In this document: positions 37,821 to 49,578 of the stretch, in pieces
How the letters are laid out: each line of letters starts with the position of its first letter
Numbering within the stretch: the first letter of the stretch is position 1
DNA from: Liolophura sinensis
Taxonomy: Eukaryota > Mollusca > Polyplacophora > Chitonida > Chitonidae
Length of the DNA: 60,000 nucleotides
Assembly: GCF_032854445.1 (NCBI RefSeq)
Contig: NC_088300.1
Span: 45,813,682 to 45,873,681 of the forward strand
Reading direction: 5' to 3'
Position numbers and translations under genes: made by a program
The notes under the pieces: generated by a model
What the model was told of the DNA's origin: nothing
Seen by the model: the letters and a program-made list of their open reading frames with translations, nothing else
Databases searched by the model: none

Positions 37821-40567
37821 CTGTAACAAAACAGCAAAAAGAAAATTGTAAATAAACAAATGTAACTAAACGCTGAGAATGTAAACGACTGTACATTTGA
37901 TGAAGCAAGGTGCATCTTGTTGTGATCACATGGGGATATGCAGATATCCACATTTCACACCTACAACATCGGGAGTGTACTTCAGTTTTATGTTTCTGAC
38001 ATGAATGACACAAGCCGTGGTTACATGTACTCTTAACCGGTGAAGACCGTGGTTACATCCTTTTCAAATTTCAAACTGGCAGTCTGATGATAATTTATGA
38101 TAAACGCGCTACAGATATATGCTGATCTTGTTTTTCTGTTGGCGCAGTCTCTGAGCTGAAGTTGGTGGGAAAAGTACGTCCAACTCATCTAGTACTGAAC
38201 GCATTATGAACCAATTATTCAGTGAGGTCAGTCTGATAGGAAAGTATATGCAAGGCACTACCCATCTGACATTTCTTCGACATTCGTGTACCACGCGTAG
38301 GCGAAGGGGAATTCCAAGTGTATAATCGCATGCCCTCAGCTGCGCCTCTGTTTAGTAGATCGCTCGATCATGCCTCTGACAGCATTAACACGTCACTTTT
38401 AGAATTATTCTGTGGTAAATCATTCAACAGCTTTCAGTAATCCGAATGGAATCTGTGGATTGGTTTTCGATTAATCCTGTTTTGGGTTTCTTTGAAGGGA
38501 ACTGTAGATCGGTTCGGTTATTGCCCCTTTGGCTTCGGAAGTCGATCGGGAAGCGGACATATTTACCGTTCGTCTTCAAACAAACCACGCTGCCTTGGAC
38601 ATGTCACTGTCGTGCTCACCTCATGAATAGGTACTGTACTTCCCTTCTTTGTTTGCTGACATGTAAGCCGACAATCAGCACAAGGAGTCCTTTATCGTGA
38701 CAACGGTTACATGTTAAAATGTTTGCTGGACATTGTTGCCAACATGTGTCACCCTGCGATCTGCACATTTTCCCTTAACGCTATACTGCGGCGCTTGCTT
38801 TGACCTTTATGAAGTTTAGGGTAGCGGGCAACATGAGTTGATTATGTCAGTCTTTGGTAAGATTGCAGTTGAAATTTCCGTGACACTTGTTTGTTTACCA
38901 AGTCATAATGATCACTATACTCTTACAGATTTCTGGTGAATGGCTAATTAACCTCAACTTCCCACTGAAGTCCATGTCCGTCCGATTCCCTTCGGGATGA
39001 AGTGATATATTGATCTGTTGAACAGCGAACTGACTTGCACGTCACCATCACACTGGGGGGAAGTACCAATAGGGATGAGACTGTAGAAATTTCTCTCTCC
39101 ATCCTTCCCACGTGCACTCAAAAGCGAAAGGTTCTGGAGGATGGATTTGACAATCAGATGTAAATCTGTTACTTGTAAGATCGCAAGTATGAACTGGAGT
39201 TGAGGAAACATTACCAATGATGGTGTGGGTGGGGATGGGGTGAGGTGGGGATGGGGTGAGGGTGGGAATGGGGTGGGGGTTATGTATAAAATTAAGCCAT
39301 GATCCAGGGCCTGCCTACGAGAAATGACTGTCCAGGAAAAGAAGTTGTAGTTAGCTAAAGACCTCCCAGATCCCCCGTTTCTGCGACCTGCGATAAACCT
39401 GGCTTAACAGCACAACTTTTGTACTACATAAAAAAAGTACAGATTTGCTGTTTATCCAGGACTCAAACTTGATTTTAACCATTAAAAATGATTCTTCTAT
39501 TGTCAACTGTACGAGGACGACAAGAGGTTCCTTTGCCTTTCGCCTTTGGGCTGGAATAGTCTTCAGCCGCTCCCACCCCCCCATAATAGTTACCTACATT
39601 AGTGCCTGAAACAGCTCATGGGACCTTGCGTTGTGGCTATAGGCACCCTGAGTCGTGAGTTCGAGTCTCACTCGAGCAATTATTATTGCTGGTCTTCATT
39701 TATCAATATTCAGAATTATTATATAAAGGCAATGAAATGTGAATATTGAGACGATACCTGTCAGAATGGAATTTGAATCCTTACACTCCTGAAAGCTTAA
39801 ATATTAATGTGAGTAAATTTTACGCTGGGGCGAGAACGTTGAAGCATGAAAAGAAAACCATCATAATTGCCATTAAACATCGGCTCGTAAAATAATTTAG
39901 ATCACCCGGTCGGAATTATAATACTAAAAGTTGCTATTTCAGTGAATCAGTGAAAGTATAACTAGCTGTCACTAAATGAAAAAAGAAGCCGTATAGATAT
40001 TCTTCCCCATCATGAAGCAGATGATCTGGGAAAACTATACCATTCACTTGGGAAAGGTAATGGAAGAAAACCCCCAGGGAAACCTACACAAGTTTCATTC
40101 CAGTGTCTGCTTTATTATATGTACAACGTGAGTGATGAGAGGACCAGCCCCGACACCGCTGGGGGCAGAATGAACAGCCTAAAATATTCACTTTTCATGC
40201 TGTTGTCCTCTCCGGTCGTATACGTATCATCAGTCGTGGATTTCATTTTTGTCAGGGACAGTGATTTGCTTTTGAATCATTTCTGAGATGAAAAGAAATA
40301 TTTTATATTGCTTGAATTTTATTAGGATCGATACAGCCCCAGAAATATCGCTTTAACTGTCTTATACACGTAACATATATACTGACACAGTCAGCAAACA
40401 ACACCTGCTGAGTGTAATTTCGGTGAGGTGCGAAGTGTAAGTCCAGTATACCTATGACGTTCAGACAAATATTGATTCAACATTAGGATAATCCCGATGT
40501 CAGTTATTATTATGCTTGCAATAATCAGTGATAATGAAAGCACCTGTGACAAATTTCTATTTCCAAT
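37821..40567 (-). other. Intron 1 of the METTL24-like gene, no gene recognised
   Basis: About 2.7 kb. A GGGATGGGGTGA-type minisatellite occupies about 39219-39285. A tRNA B-box-like GAGTTCGAGTCTCACT occurs near 39657-39672 without a usable A box. No coding sequence recognised. Confidence 0.5.
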
Positions 40568-40672
40568 GTGTATTTATTCATTTAAGTATTTATTTATTTG
40601 ATTAGTGTTTTACGCCGTACTCAAAAATATTTCACTTATACGACAGCGGCCAACATTATGGTGGGTGGAAAT
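40568..40672 (+). mobile_element. SINE-like dispersed repeat, copy 4
   Basis: GTTTTACGCCGTACTCAAAA and CAACATTATGGTGGGTGGAA after an ATTTATT run. A short opposite-strand piece (GGCGTAAAACACCAATCAG) lies at 40789-40808. Confidence 0.75.
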
Positions 40673-41247
40673 CTGGCTTTCTATTTATATATGCAGATGA
40701 TGATCATCGATACGGATGCATTTAATTTACAGACCTAAGGAGAGTCCTAACAGAGATTTTCCTTTCTTCTATATCTGTATTCCTGAGTATGGCGTAAAAC
40801 ACCAATCAGTATAGTAGATCAGATGTACACTAACCGAAAACCTTAGCTCTTCACTTTCTCAATAAAAAAAATTTCCATGGAAACTCAAGACGTAGACTGC
40901 TTTAGCGATGCTCTTCTTGCGTTTTGTACTTTATGTTTTTGAAAAACTTAACCTATATCAGAAAAAAACATCAGTAATATTGCATATAAAGGTCGATATC
41001 AAATTATTAAATTAAACAAATGACAAATCGGAGTACATCATTTCATTATAAAACAATCCAACAAATCATACTATGTTTTTCATATGAAAAACAGCTATGT
41101 AATGCCATACTGGTTTTCGTTGGTACATAAAACATAGTATTTATAATCGTATTATGTCCTTCTATCGACGATATAAGGTGACCTAAACAGATCAAGCATA
41201 AAAACAATAGGGATGAATAGATCTAAAATCAAACGGATTCCTCTTAC

Positions 41248-41358
41248 CTTTGGCGGTGCTATATGGCATATCACTGCTGGTATGACATGTGAATAATTTA
41301 GCAATGTCACTAGGATCATAACGATGGTCATTGCCACTACAATAACCTTAGTTTTCAT
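41248..41358 (-). CDS. METTL24-like methyltransferase, coding exon 1
   Basis: ATG at 41356-41358 is the first in-frame Met after an upstream stop. The exon encodes MKTKVIVVAMTIVMILVTLL then NYSHVIPAVICHIAPPK, a single hydrophobic segment near the N-terminus (residues about 4-20), as expected of a type II Golgi/ER membrane protein. Donor AAG|GTAAGA is at 41248/41247, phase 0. With exons 2-6 the coding length is 855 nt, 284 codons plus stop, somewhat shorter than the human protein (about 366 residues). Further 5' exons cannot be excluded. Confidence 0.75.
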
Positions 41359-41621
41359 CGCATTGCTTTTCAAAGGAAGTGATGTTCAAAACACACTCAA
41401 TAGGTCTACACTCGTGCGGTCGTTTTCTTCGCGCTTAAATTATGCTTCTGTTTCACGTGTGTCAAGCAAACAGTCGCGCAGCATAGTAAGCCACACCCAC
41501 TAGAATATAAATGTATTGATTAGATCTACACATACACTTGGCTCCTGCAGAATTCTCCTATCAGAGGTTAACACCTCGCCTGACAACATGTGCTGACGAG
41601 ATAGATGTTTGATTGTCATAC
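41359..41621. other. Upstream region of the METTL24-like gene
   Basis: Would hold the 5' UTR and promoter. I see no diagnostic promoter element. Confidence 0.4.
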
Positions 41622-42012
41622 ACTGTAAGAATTGAATGCAAATTTACAATATTGTTGCAGTAAATCATGTTGTAAATATTTTACACCATTTTCCAGCGCA
41701 ATTCTGCGCCTATGTGGTGTAATTTTACTCTAGACGGTGTGTATTTATAGCATTGCTTGTAAAACTGTAGCCGTTTGACCATTTACAGCTGCACTTTGTT
41801 GTAAGTGTACACTGGTTTTCTAGGTAGATATGTAGATTTTGTTAATTTACAATGGAGTTAGCTGATTATTTACAATGGTATATGTGGAAATATACTACTA
41901 TTTTGGGTGTAAATATTAAACAGCACGTCTTGTACATCTACAGTGAAAAGAACTGGTCACAAAATTGCCAGCACTTTTCACTGTAAAATTACAGCGATAT
42001 TTGTTAGAGTGA
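41622..42012. mobile_element. Possible MITE
   Basis: Begins CACTGTAAGAATTG and ends TTTGTTAGAGTG, imperfect inverted termini (about 9 of 12). Internal sequence is rich in TTTACA and TTACAG motifs in both orientations. Target duplication unclear. Confidence 0.35.
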
Positions 42013-43019
42013 TATACCGTATAGAGTTTGAGGGCAACCCAGGTTAAACGTTTATTCCTTAGGCCAAAAGTGGTGCCCCAGATACTTAAAAATCTGGGAG
42101 TTTTGAACGAATATTTCTTTGGGCTGAACTTCTAGCATCGAGAACATAATCATGTAATTTAATCATTTCCTCTCATGCGTTCGTCATTATGACCATTTAT
42201 GCCCAGTCCATACGGGTCACATTGGTGCTCAAAGTTCTCAAAACTCGCATGGTGTCACATAATGGGACATATCGATTTAAACATATTTGTGCAGCCTGAA
42301 ATACACGTGAAATTCACGTGGCCGGTGAATGTTTTATTTGCATAAATACAAGGATTGTTTCAGTCAAACAATCATATGTCATTCAGTTCTGCAGGTGTTT
42401 AAGCAGTGCATGAATAATACTGTTCATTGCTTTCCTATTACAACAAATTAATTTTGCCGCTTTTGAAGAAATTTTGTTCGCATTGTTATTTATAGACCAG
42501 TTGACATGGAGGATTTTTAGAACTGGTATTAAATTTGATCACATTATTAGTATCCATGGCATGAGTTCGAAACAGTCTGGAGCCATTATTTGACTTATCT
42601 TTCGTGAGAAAGTCCGTCATAAGCATAGGGAAAACGTATAACTTTTTAAAGACCGTGTCTGATATCTCAAGTCTAGACTTTTGATTCAAATAAGTCTGGT
42701 ATTGCTGTTAAGTAGATTAGAGCGAGCGCTAAAATATCATCCGTTTATACTCCAGAGGCAAAACGAAACTCCTTCATTTGGCTCGATGCATGGGGCAAAA
42801 TGAATCGTGAGCAAACAAAAAATGATATTGATTCACATCAATAGTATCTAAGAGAAACTGAATGCCGAGCTAAGAGTTTTACAATGTATAGGTAAGTGAA
42901 AGCTCACATGCTTGGTTCTAGGGAATGGCACGCTCAACTATACAAGAAAGAGGCCCGCAAAGTTAATCATTTCGTTTTGCCACACTTTCCCCTATTGTTT
43001 GCTTGGTTGAAGTACACGA
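42013..43019. other. No gene recognised
   Basis: AT-rich sequence, short frames only. Confidence 0.5.
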
Positions 43020-43340
43020 CAATTAAAGCCGTTATTGATGAATCAGATTTTCCAAATGTTGTATTTGTCGGTGAATGGAATGCCGACATAAACAAACCCT
43101 TTGGAAAAGAATTGGTGACTTTGGTGAACTGATGATCGATTTTTAACTTTATCTGACGTTAATATGTTGCCGTCGGACAAAATCACGTATCTGTAAGTGA
43201 CATTCATCTGTCTGCATTCTGGTTGGATCATTATGCTGGTTCGCGTGATGTCCATAACTTTGTCATATATGACGTAAGTTCAGATCATTGACCACTAAGT
43301 ATCTTGTTTGATTGGGATTTAGCTCCTGAAAAAGTCCACT
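43020..43340 (+). pseudogene. LINE endonuclease-domain remnant
   Basis: VVFVGEWNADINKPFGKELV (frame ending at 43132) resembles the GDFNAR block of APE-type endonucleases in LINEs. A shifted frame soon after carries FWLDH followed by FRSDH-like sequence, the order expected of the C-terminal endonuclease motifs. Frameshifts and stops throughout; no reverse transcriptase part found. Confidence 0.45.
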
Positions 43341-44119
43341 CCTTGTTTTGCAACCAACTGGAACCTGTTGTCCGATTATAAGTTGAACTGTATAAAGATA
43401 CAGCTCATAGAAAACTTTCGGAGATACAACCTCCTGTCGATGCGATTTTATATTGTGGTCGTGACTGTAATTGTTAACACAGTTGTATCGTATCTGAGTT
43501 TTACCATGACATTGCTCAGGGGGTTATTAGGTGGCAGCAGAAACTGTGAAGAGTGCGGTACATTGTAGAGGTACTATGGAGAAATCCTACTGTATGTGTC
43601 AAAAGGTGTGTGTATCATGGCCATGACATTCACGAACAAGGCAGAAAACTTTGTATTAGAGTGGATGTCATACTTCGCAAATTCAGGGAATGAACTGAAG
43701 AACTTAAAATATTGTTTAGGTTGTATTGGTCAAATGTTTATAGTTGTTTACTATGGTCATTACATTCACAGAAAAGTCTTAACAAAATGAAAAAAAAAAG
43801 GATTTAGGTGGATGAAGAACTTAAAATACAGCTGTAGTACTAGTGAAATGTTTGTCATGCACAGGGTAATGTCTTTTGAACAACTAGTACGCAAAACATC
43901 ATACTCCTTAATTCTTAATAACAATTGAAACCAGTAACAATCAAATGGTAGCTGCTGTATGGACTGCAGATGTCCGTCTCCATTCAGTAATTTGTGCTAA
44001 GTGTAGTCATATTCCATATTAATACGTTGTCTCCCTATAAGCTGTCATTATATGTAATCTCAGTATTTATTTATTATCATGTATGTTTGTATTCTATGGA
44101 CTCATGTCATGTCTAAAAG
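43341..44119. other. No gene recognised
   Basis: AT-rich sequence without recognisable similarity. Confidence 0.5.
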
Positions 44120-44460
44120 GAAAAACTCCCATGAAAAGAGATCGGATTGGAGTTTTCCCTTTTTTTAAGTAGACGAAAAAAATAGTCTCGGGTTGGAGTT
44201 ATTCTTTTGCTTAAGCAGATGAAAAACGTCCTCCCCCCCCCCCAAAAAAAATCTTGGGCCCGAGATAATCAGCCAATCGGATTACGACTTGGTTCGTGGT
44301 TGATAGTGTCACTTACATGTGTGTTAACAAAAGCACGAAGCAAAAAGTAACCCGATTGGCTTATTATTTCGGGGCCGAGATCCTTTTCTATAAAGAAAGA
44401 AAAACTCCAACCCCGTCTTTTTGTGGGATTTTTTTTTCGGTCTGCTTTTAACATTTAAAA
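44120..44460. mobile_element. Foldback (MITE-like) element
   Basis: Two arms of about 130-150 bp in inverted orientation: GGGCCCGAGATAATCAGCCA on the left pairs with GATTGGCTTATTATTTCGGG on the right, and outer parts with GGAGTTTTCCC / AAAAACTCCAACCCC also match. The centre is near 44305. No coding capacity. Confidence 0.6.
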
Positions 44461-44859
44461 ATCTTTGGGGAGTTCTTCTTGTTGGTAAGTTCTACTCTAT
44501 AGTATAATTAGAATTACTTTAATTATCAACAGTATTTTAGCTCATGGTTCGGTATCTAGCACTAGTTAACTCCCTTGTTTCCAGTCCATTTAAGCCTGTT
44601 ACAGCCTGGACCAGCGCCAGTATTATGTTTGGCATTTGTGCATTACCCACACTCGGGCTTGAGCGCTGTTTTTCCTCTTTCTTTCGGCTCACGTGTTGTA
44701 TGTACATGGTGTTGTGATAGAGCGATTAATAAAGCTCATTATTGATTTGACGTGTCCAGTTATTCCTCTGTCAGCCTAACTTCGAAGGTAATATCCTATC
44801 CTACAGGCGCGGACGTCAGTGAGATGTTGTAAGTAAACAACCGAAGCATTATACGCAGT
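44461..44859 (+). repeat. Possible LTR and leader of the retroelement
   Basis: Contains AATAAA at 44728-44733 and a sequence ending ATCCTATCCTACA before GGCGCGGACGTCAG, a layout like the end of an LTR and a primer-binding region. The second LTR is not visible because element C interrupts the retroelement. Extent uncertain. Confidence 0.35.
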
Positions 44860-47253
44860 ATGGCATATACACATCATGCACCAACAGTGCCTTGGAACAT
44901 CTGTGGCTGTTTCCACATTCGAGAACTGCAGTCAAACCTCCAACATACACTGTCTCTGGATCCCAACTTTGCCCGCTTCCTCGTGAATGGCGTCTACTGG
45001 CTCAAGAAAATACGGGCTACACCCCTGCGTGGCCTTACCGCTGATAGTGAAGACGTCCATGAAAATCTTCGCCGTACAGCTCAACAGAAAGTAAAGATAT
45101 TAGAACTCATGTAGGGACAAACTGCAAAAACCTTTTGCCCAACGTAGACTCAACTCTACGGCACATACCGAGATGGAAGCACGTTATCACAACTGACTTA
45201 ACAAGTACCTTTCACCAAATTTTGCTAGCAAAAGACTCTATGAAGTATTGTGGCGTTGCAACGCCTTTCAAAGGTGTACGCGTTTACGCACGATCTGCCA
45301 TGGGCATGCCCAGCTCTGAAACTGCGCTTGAGGAGCTTACCTGTCTTGTTCTGGGTGACTTATTGGAAGGTGGTATCGTAACGAAGTTAGTAGATGACCT
45401 GTATTGTGGGGGCAATTAGCTCGATGAACTTTTGTGTAACTGGCGACGATTACTGAAAGCCTTACAACAAAACAGTCTACAGTTATCAGCTACCAATATG
45501 GTGACAATGCTCGATTTAAGCCAGCCCTCGTCGAATTGACACATTATTCTCGTGTACCCCTCCAGCTACAATTTCATGGCTCCGGTCTTCCATCGGCACT
45601 TGTAAAGTTCTTGCTCGTATCATTCATGGTTGCGCGAGCCTGCTGACCCCATTCGATGCTGGGCTGCTGGACATACTCCCCAAGATAAGGTGACATGGGA
45701 TGATAGTTCTCTACAAATGTTCCAGGCGGTCCAAAAAGCGCTTCACTCCCATCGCTCTATCGTACTCCCTCGTCCAGATGATCAAATTTGGATAATCATT
45801 GACGGATCCGTCAAACTGAATAGTATTGGGGCCCCATTGTATGTTACACGTCACGGCAAGCAGCCTTTGGCCGCATTCTTTAGTGCGAAGCTCCGTGGCC
45901 GCCAAGTCTCACGGCTACCATGCGAGACTGAAGACTTGTCAATTGCTGTTGCTGTTTAGTCCTCAACCGATCCAGTCAGAACACAAAGCGTGTGTCCTTC
46001 TTGACAGCAAGCCCTGAGTCCAAGCTTTTGAAAAGCTTTGTCGAAGTGAATTCTCAGCCGGTCCAAGAGTTTGAACGTTTCTGTCGACCGTAAGTCGTTA
46101 TCAAACCTCGGTGCGGCATCCACAGGGCTCGGCCAACATCCCCTCTGACTTCTCCAGCAGAAACGCACCAGAGTGTCACAGCCCTCAGTGCCAAATCCGT
46201 GCCTTTATATTCACCAGCCGTGCTGCCTGACTGAGGCTACAGCCAGAATGCTCAGGCCTCCCCCGCAACAAAGTATTCGACCAAAGAAGATCAACTGCAT
46301 CAAGAACGTCAAACGTTATACCTGCTCAGTGACCATTGCCAAAGACGTCCTATTAGTAGTCAATAGACATGACCCTTTCAAGTTATCTCGTGACTGCATT
46401 GTCATTCCAGAAGATCTTGCCAGCCTTACTGACCGCCCTCCATATTAAACTTCATCATCCCATCAGCTTAAGCAGGTCACTCATCGCTACTTTTTCGCCT
46501 TCGACGTGAACAACACACTCGATGCTGTGACCATTAACTGCCATCAGTGTTTATCCCTTCGCAAAGGATCTCACTATATTCCCCACAAGAGTACGTCTTC
46601 TCCGCCTGACACAGTGGGCTTGAGGTTTGCTCCCGATACACTTAAACGGGAACGCCAACTGATCTTGTACGGGAATGTGTCTTGTCCTATAGTCGCACTG
46701 CATTCGTCGAAGATGAGAAACACTCAACACTAAAGGACGCCTTATTAACCATCCTTCTAGACCTCAAGCCGCGGGATGGACCACCTGTTAGCGTCCGAAT
46801 TGATACAGCTCCCAAATTTCAAGCTCTTCTCCAAGACAGGCTCCATCGCGACCATGGTACAGTCATACAATTGGGTCATCAACAAAAATATCAACAAAAC
46901 CCTTGTTGCTGAGAAAGTTAACCAGGAACTGGAGGCAGAACTGTGCCGTCAATCACCTGACGGTGGTGGTCTTACATCCCTTTAACTGTCAACAGCTAGA
47001 GCCACGTTAAATTCCAGAATCAGATCCTGAGGTCTTTCCGCACACAAAATGTTGACCCACCAAGACCAGTAACCAGGAGAGCAAATTCCCCTGAATGGCC
47101 AAGAGATGATCACAGCCCAGTATTCCCAGCGGACATCCAACCATATCCACAGTGCGAAATCTAAGTGTCCCAAAGGTATCTTGCCACCTTCTGGACAAAT
47201 ATCCATTGGAGACCTGGTCAACTTAAACGCTGGCCGCAATAAACATTGTCCTG
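44860..47253 (+). pseudogene. Decayed LTR retroelement pol, truncated by element C
   Basis: Order on the plus strand: reverse transcriptase ([20 protein letters not shown], then [10 protein letters not shown] with the catalytic DD), RNase H (IIIDGSVKLNSIGAPLYVT and FFSAKLRGRQVSRLPCETED), and integrase (zinc-type INCHQCLSLRKGSH; EKVNQELEAELCRQ; a C-terminal IGDLVNLNAGRNKH segment). RT-RH-IN order fits Ty3/gypsy-like or related elements; I recall this family from molluscs, corals and echinoderms. Many stops and frameshifts. The integrase match ends at 47252, where element C begins. Confidence 0.75.
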
Positions 47254-47400
47254 AGTAGTATAGGGAATAGGAGTTCTGGCACACCCTCCATTTAGCAAAT
47301 GGAGGCTCCCAGCCCCTTCTCGCGAAAAGATATAAGTATAGTAGTATAGGGAAGAAGGGTTCTGGCGCACCCTCTATTTGGTAAATAGAGGGTCTGGCAG
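47254..47400. repeat. Left end of element C: 86-bp unit present twice, each with a hairpin
   Basis: AGTAGTATAGGGAA followed by TTCTGGC.CACCCTC occurs at 47254 and again at 47340. Each unit holds a stem-loop: CCTCCATTT/AAATGGAGG (47285-47305, loop AGC) and ACCCTCTATTT/AAATAGAGGGT (47369-47393, loop GGT). The two stems differ by a compensated base pair. Whether the true TIR includes both units needs the right end. Confidence 0.75.
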
Positions 47401-47459
47401 GAGGGTCTGGCGGCTATCGAAATTTCTCATTAGGTATACAGCGCATACAATGAATCATC

Positions 47460-47708
47460 ATGGAATCTCCCGCGCTGGAAACGACCAGCCGGCCTCTTTG
47501 GGCGAAGTTAGTCGGCACGGTGCAAGACTTGCGAGGCTACCAAGAAGTCACCCGCAGCATGTTTGAAGACGGCCGCGTCCACGCGGGCCGGTTGCTCGGG
47601 CTAAAGCTCTTCACCAACGACGTGTGCGCTTCGGTGGAGCACCCCGAGCCCATGCGGCAGAATTATGAAAACCGGCTGCTGCCCGAGCTAATGAGGCAAC
47701 AACCCTAA
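47460..47708 (+). CDS. Protein X of element C
   Basis: 82 residues starting MESPALETTSRPLWAKLVGT. The conserved part VTRSMFEDGRVHAGRLLGLK followed by LFTNDVCASV aligns with protein X of A and B. It is the gene nearest the left terminus and points inward, as in B. The frame is intact, one of the few in C. Function unknown. Confidence 0.75.
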   Translation: MESPALETTSRPLWAKLVGTVQDLRGYQEVTRSMFEDGRVHAGRLLGLKLFTNDVCASVEHPEPMRQNYENRLLPELMRQQP

Positions 47709-47739
47709 CCCAGGGGCCATCCCCAGAACATCATTCGGA

Positions 47740-48378
47740 AAGAGCGTTTTTCAGCTCTTGCCGAGCTAGTTTTCGGCCGCGATCTATAAGCTGTTTTTTC
47801 GTGCTTTCATCGATCTCTACGACGTTGAATGCCTTACGAGACTTAGCGCGTATCTCCTGCTTCAGATCAGAGTAGTTCTTGAGCTACTGATCGACTTACC
47901 TGTACTCTACGTCTGAAATAACACCATCAGATAATGCCGTAGATACCTGCGCACGGATGCTGTTAAGTTTATCCTCAGCCAACAGCCGTATATCGTTATG
48001 TTTCTTGGCCTTTGCGTGAAGTCGGCGGCTAACGAATTTTCTGGCGACATTTAAGACACCGCAAGCTAGGGCCGCAGCTTCCATGGCCAAGACAGCAGGG
48101 GATGCAATTATTGTTGTGAGTAGTCCCACACCTGCAACCCCTAGTCCAAAACCGGCCTTGAGCATCGCCGAATCAAGGGCCTCGGCGGCTAAGACACCGC
48201 GCTGGTACTTTTTGTACAAGGCCCGGCGGAGATCTCGCTCAGATTCAAGCTGCCTCTGTATTTCGCTGATATACTGCAGGCGATGGGCGTACGCCACGTC
48301 CTCCGGGGGGTTTTCAACCATAATCGTCGGCGCGGTCGGGGGCCAAGGGGTGGTCATCAGTAATTGTCGGGTCTTCAT
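47740..48378 (-). pseudogene. Element C conserved membrane-type protein, C-terminus broken
   Basis: The intact part (47896-48378, 160 residues) contains YISEIQRQLESERDLRRALY and KKYQRG, a hydrophobic double segment (GFGLGVAGVGLLTTIIASPA, AMEAAALACGVLNV), then FVSRRLHAKAKKHNDIRLLA. The frame stops at 47896, but related charged sequence (IRAKSRKAFNVVEID) follows to about 47740 with further stops. I know this arrangement from other Polintons of this lineage; function is not known. Its start overlaps the stop of the next gene by about four bases. Confidence 0.65.
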
Positions 48379-49251
48379 CCGTGATCGCTGGGTACAGTCG
48401 TCCCATATTGTCCGTCCAACGCATCAACAACGTCGGTAAACTCTAAATTGTCATCGGGAATACTAACACGAAAGCTGCGAAGTCTTATACCGGACTCTAA
48501 ATAGATGTCATTGACACTGACATCGCCCCCTGCAAAGACCCGTATATCCTCGAGAGAGCTCCGGATGACTGGGTCGCCCTGGGCCTGTAATTTGATCATA
48601 AGTCTGAGCTCCTTCCATCGTGCTCTGCAGGCCACTTTAGTCTCACCCCGGTAATCAAGGAGGAACGGCGCTGAGAGGCCACGCCAAGTATGATGTTGAA
48701 GATAAGTATAGATCCATGGTTTCGTAGCATGGCCATAGATATGGATTGCGCGCTAAGACGCACGGCCTCTACGCCCGGCGCCGCAGATAGTGTGAAGTAA
48801 CCTCTTCCACCCAAAGCTATATGACAGTCGCTGGTTGGTACCCACGACACGAAAGAGGTTCCGGAGTTAAAAACTTTTTTCACCCGGGCCCCGGCGGTCT
48901 GGACCGTCATCGGGGGCACCTTCACATCTACAAACCAATCGGGGTCGCGAGCTCTGGTAAGAACAAAGCGGTCTTCAAAGCGAATTAATGAGAGTTTTTG
49001 TTCTTCAATGACCTCAGACGGCGACCTGCGCTCTTGCTCTACAGAGGATAAGACATCTTGAAGGGAAGCAAACGTGGCAGGTTCTGCTTGCCCCCCCCGG
49101 CAATATTTTTGCGGATGTACTTGCCACTTTTAAACTCAAAGGCGTAGATTTTTACCTTCCTGGCCTTGAAGTTCGAACTCCGACACATCTGCCAAGTCGC
49201 TTAAAGACAGGCACGCAGACCTGGGACCGGTTGCGTCCACCATACTCATTG
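48375..49251 (-). pseudogene. Element C beta-rich protein, unrecognised, frameshifted
   Basis: Starts ATGAGTATGG near 49251 (MSMVDATGPRSACLSLSDLA), overlapping the stop of the gene at 49246-49413. The frame 48596-48925 has VKVPPMTVQTAGARVKKVFN, PTSDCHIALGGRGYFTLSAA and ILIFNIILGVASQRRSSLIT. The frame 48375-48635 ends the protein. Alternating hydrophobic patterns suggest beta strands. From position in a compact block it could be a minor virion protein such as a penton, but I do not recognise it. Breaks near 49140 and 48620. Confidence 0.45.
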
Positions 49252-49413
49252 CATTTCTAGGGTAGCACTGAGGTACCCTACATTAATATACTTGCCGTTT
49301 TTGTCTAAAAGTGCCACGGTCAAGTGCGTTATATAGTTGACGCGCAAGGCTTTGTACTGTGGGTTGGGAAATGAAACCGTCTTCCCGCAGTTTATCCAGA
49401 GCGTGGGCGACAT
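49246..49413 (-). CDS. Element C small beta-rich ORF
   Basis: 55 residues from ATG 49411-49413: MSPTLWINCGKTVSFPNPQY, then LRVNYITHLTVALLDKNGKY and a short end. The stop overlaps the next start (ATGCAATGAGTATG), a viral-style arrangement. It may be a separate small protein or the N-terminal part of the following one. Longer upstream extensions of the frame look non-coding. Confidence 0.4.
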   Translation of the reverse strand: MSPTLWINCGKTVSFPNPQYKALRVNYITHLTVALLDKNGKYINVGYLSATLEMQ

Positions 49414-49578
49414 TCGAAAACCCTTACGACAAGAGGGATGAGAGGATTTGTAGGGAGTTCCACGTAGATACGCACACAGACTGGAGGCGCAGTGGGGTGA
49501 ATCACGGCCTCGGAGTGGCATAATGCCACCAGAACGGGCTACAGCCCCATTGGCGATGGGACCTTCGATCCGTGCAGG

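Noticed and set aside
39620-39690. tRNA-like sequence with a B box
   Set aside because: No A box or acceptor stem; a single box is not enough.
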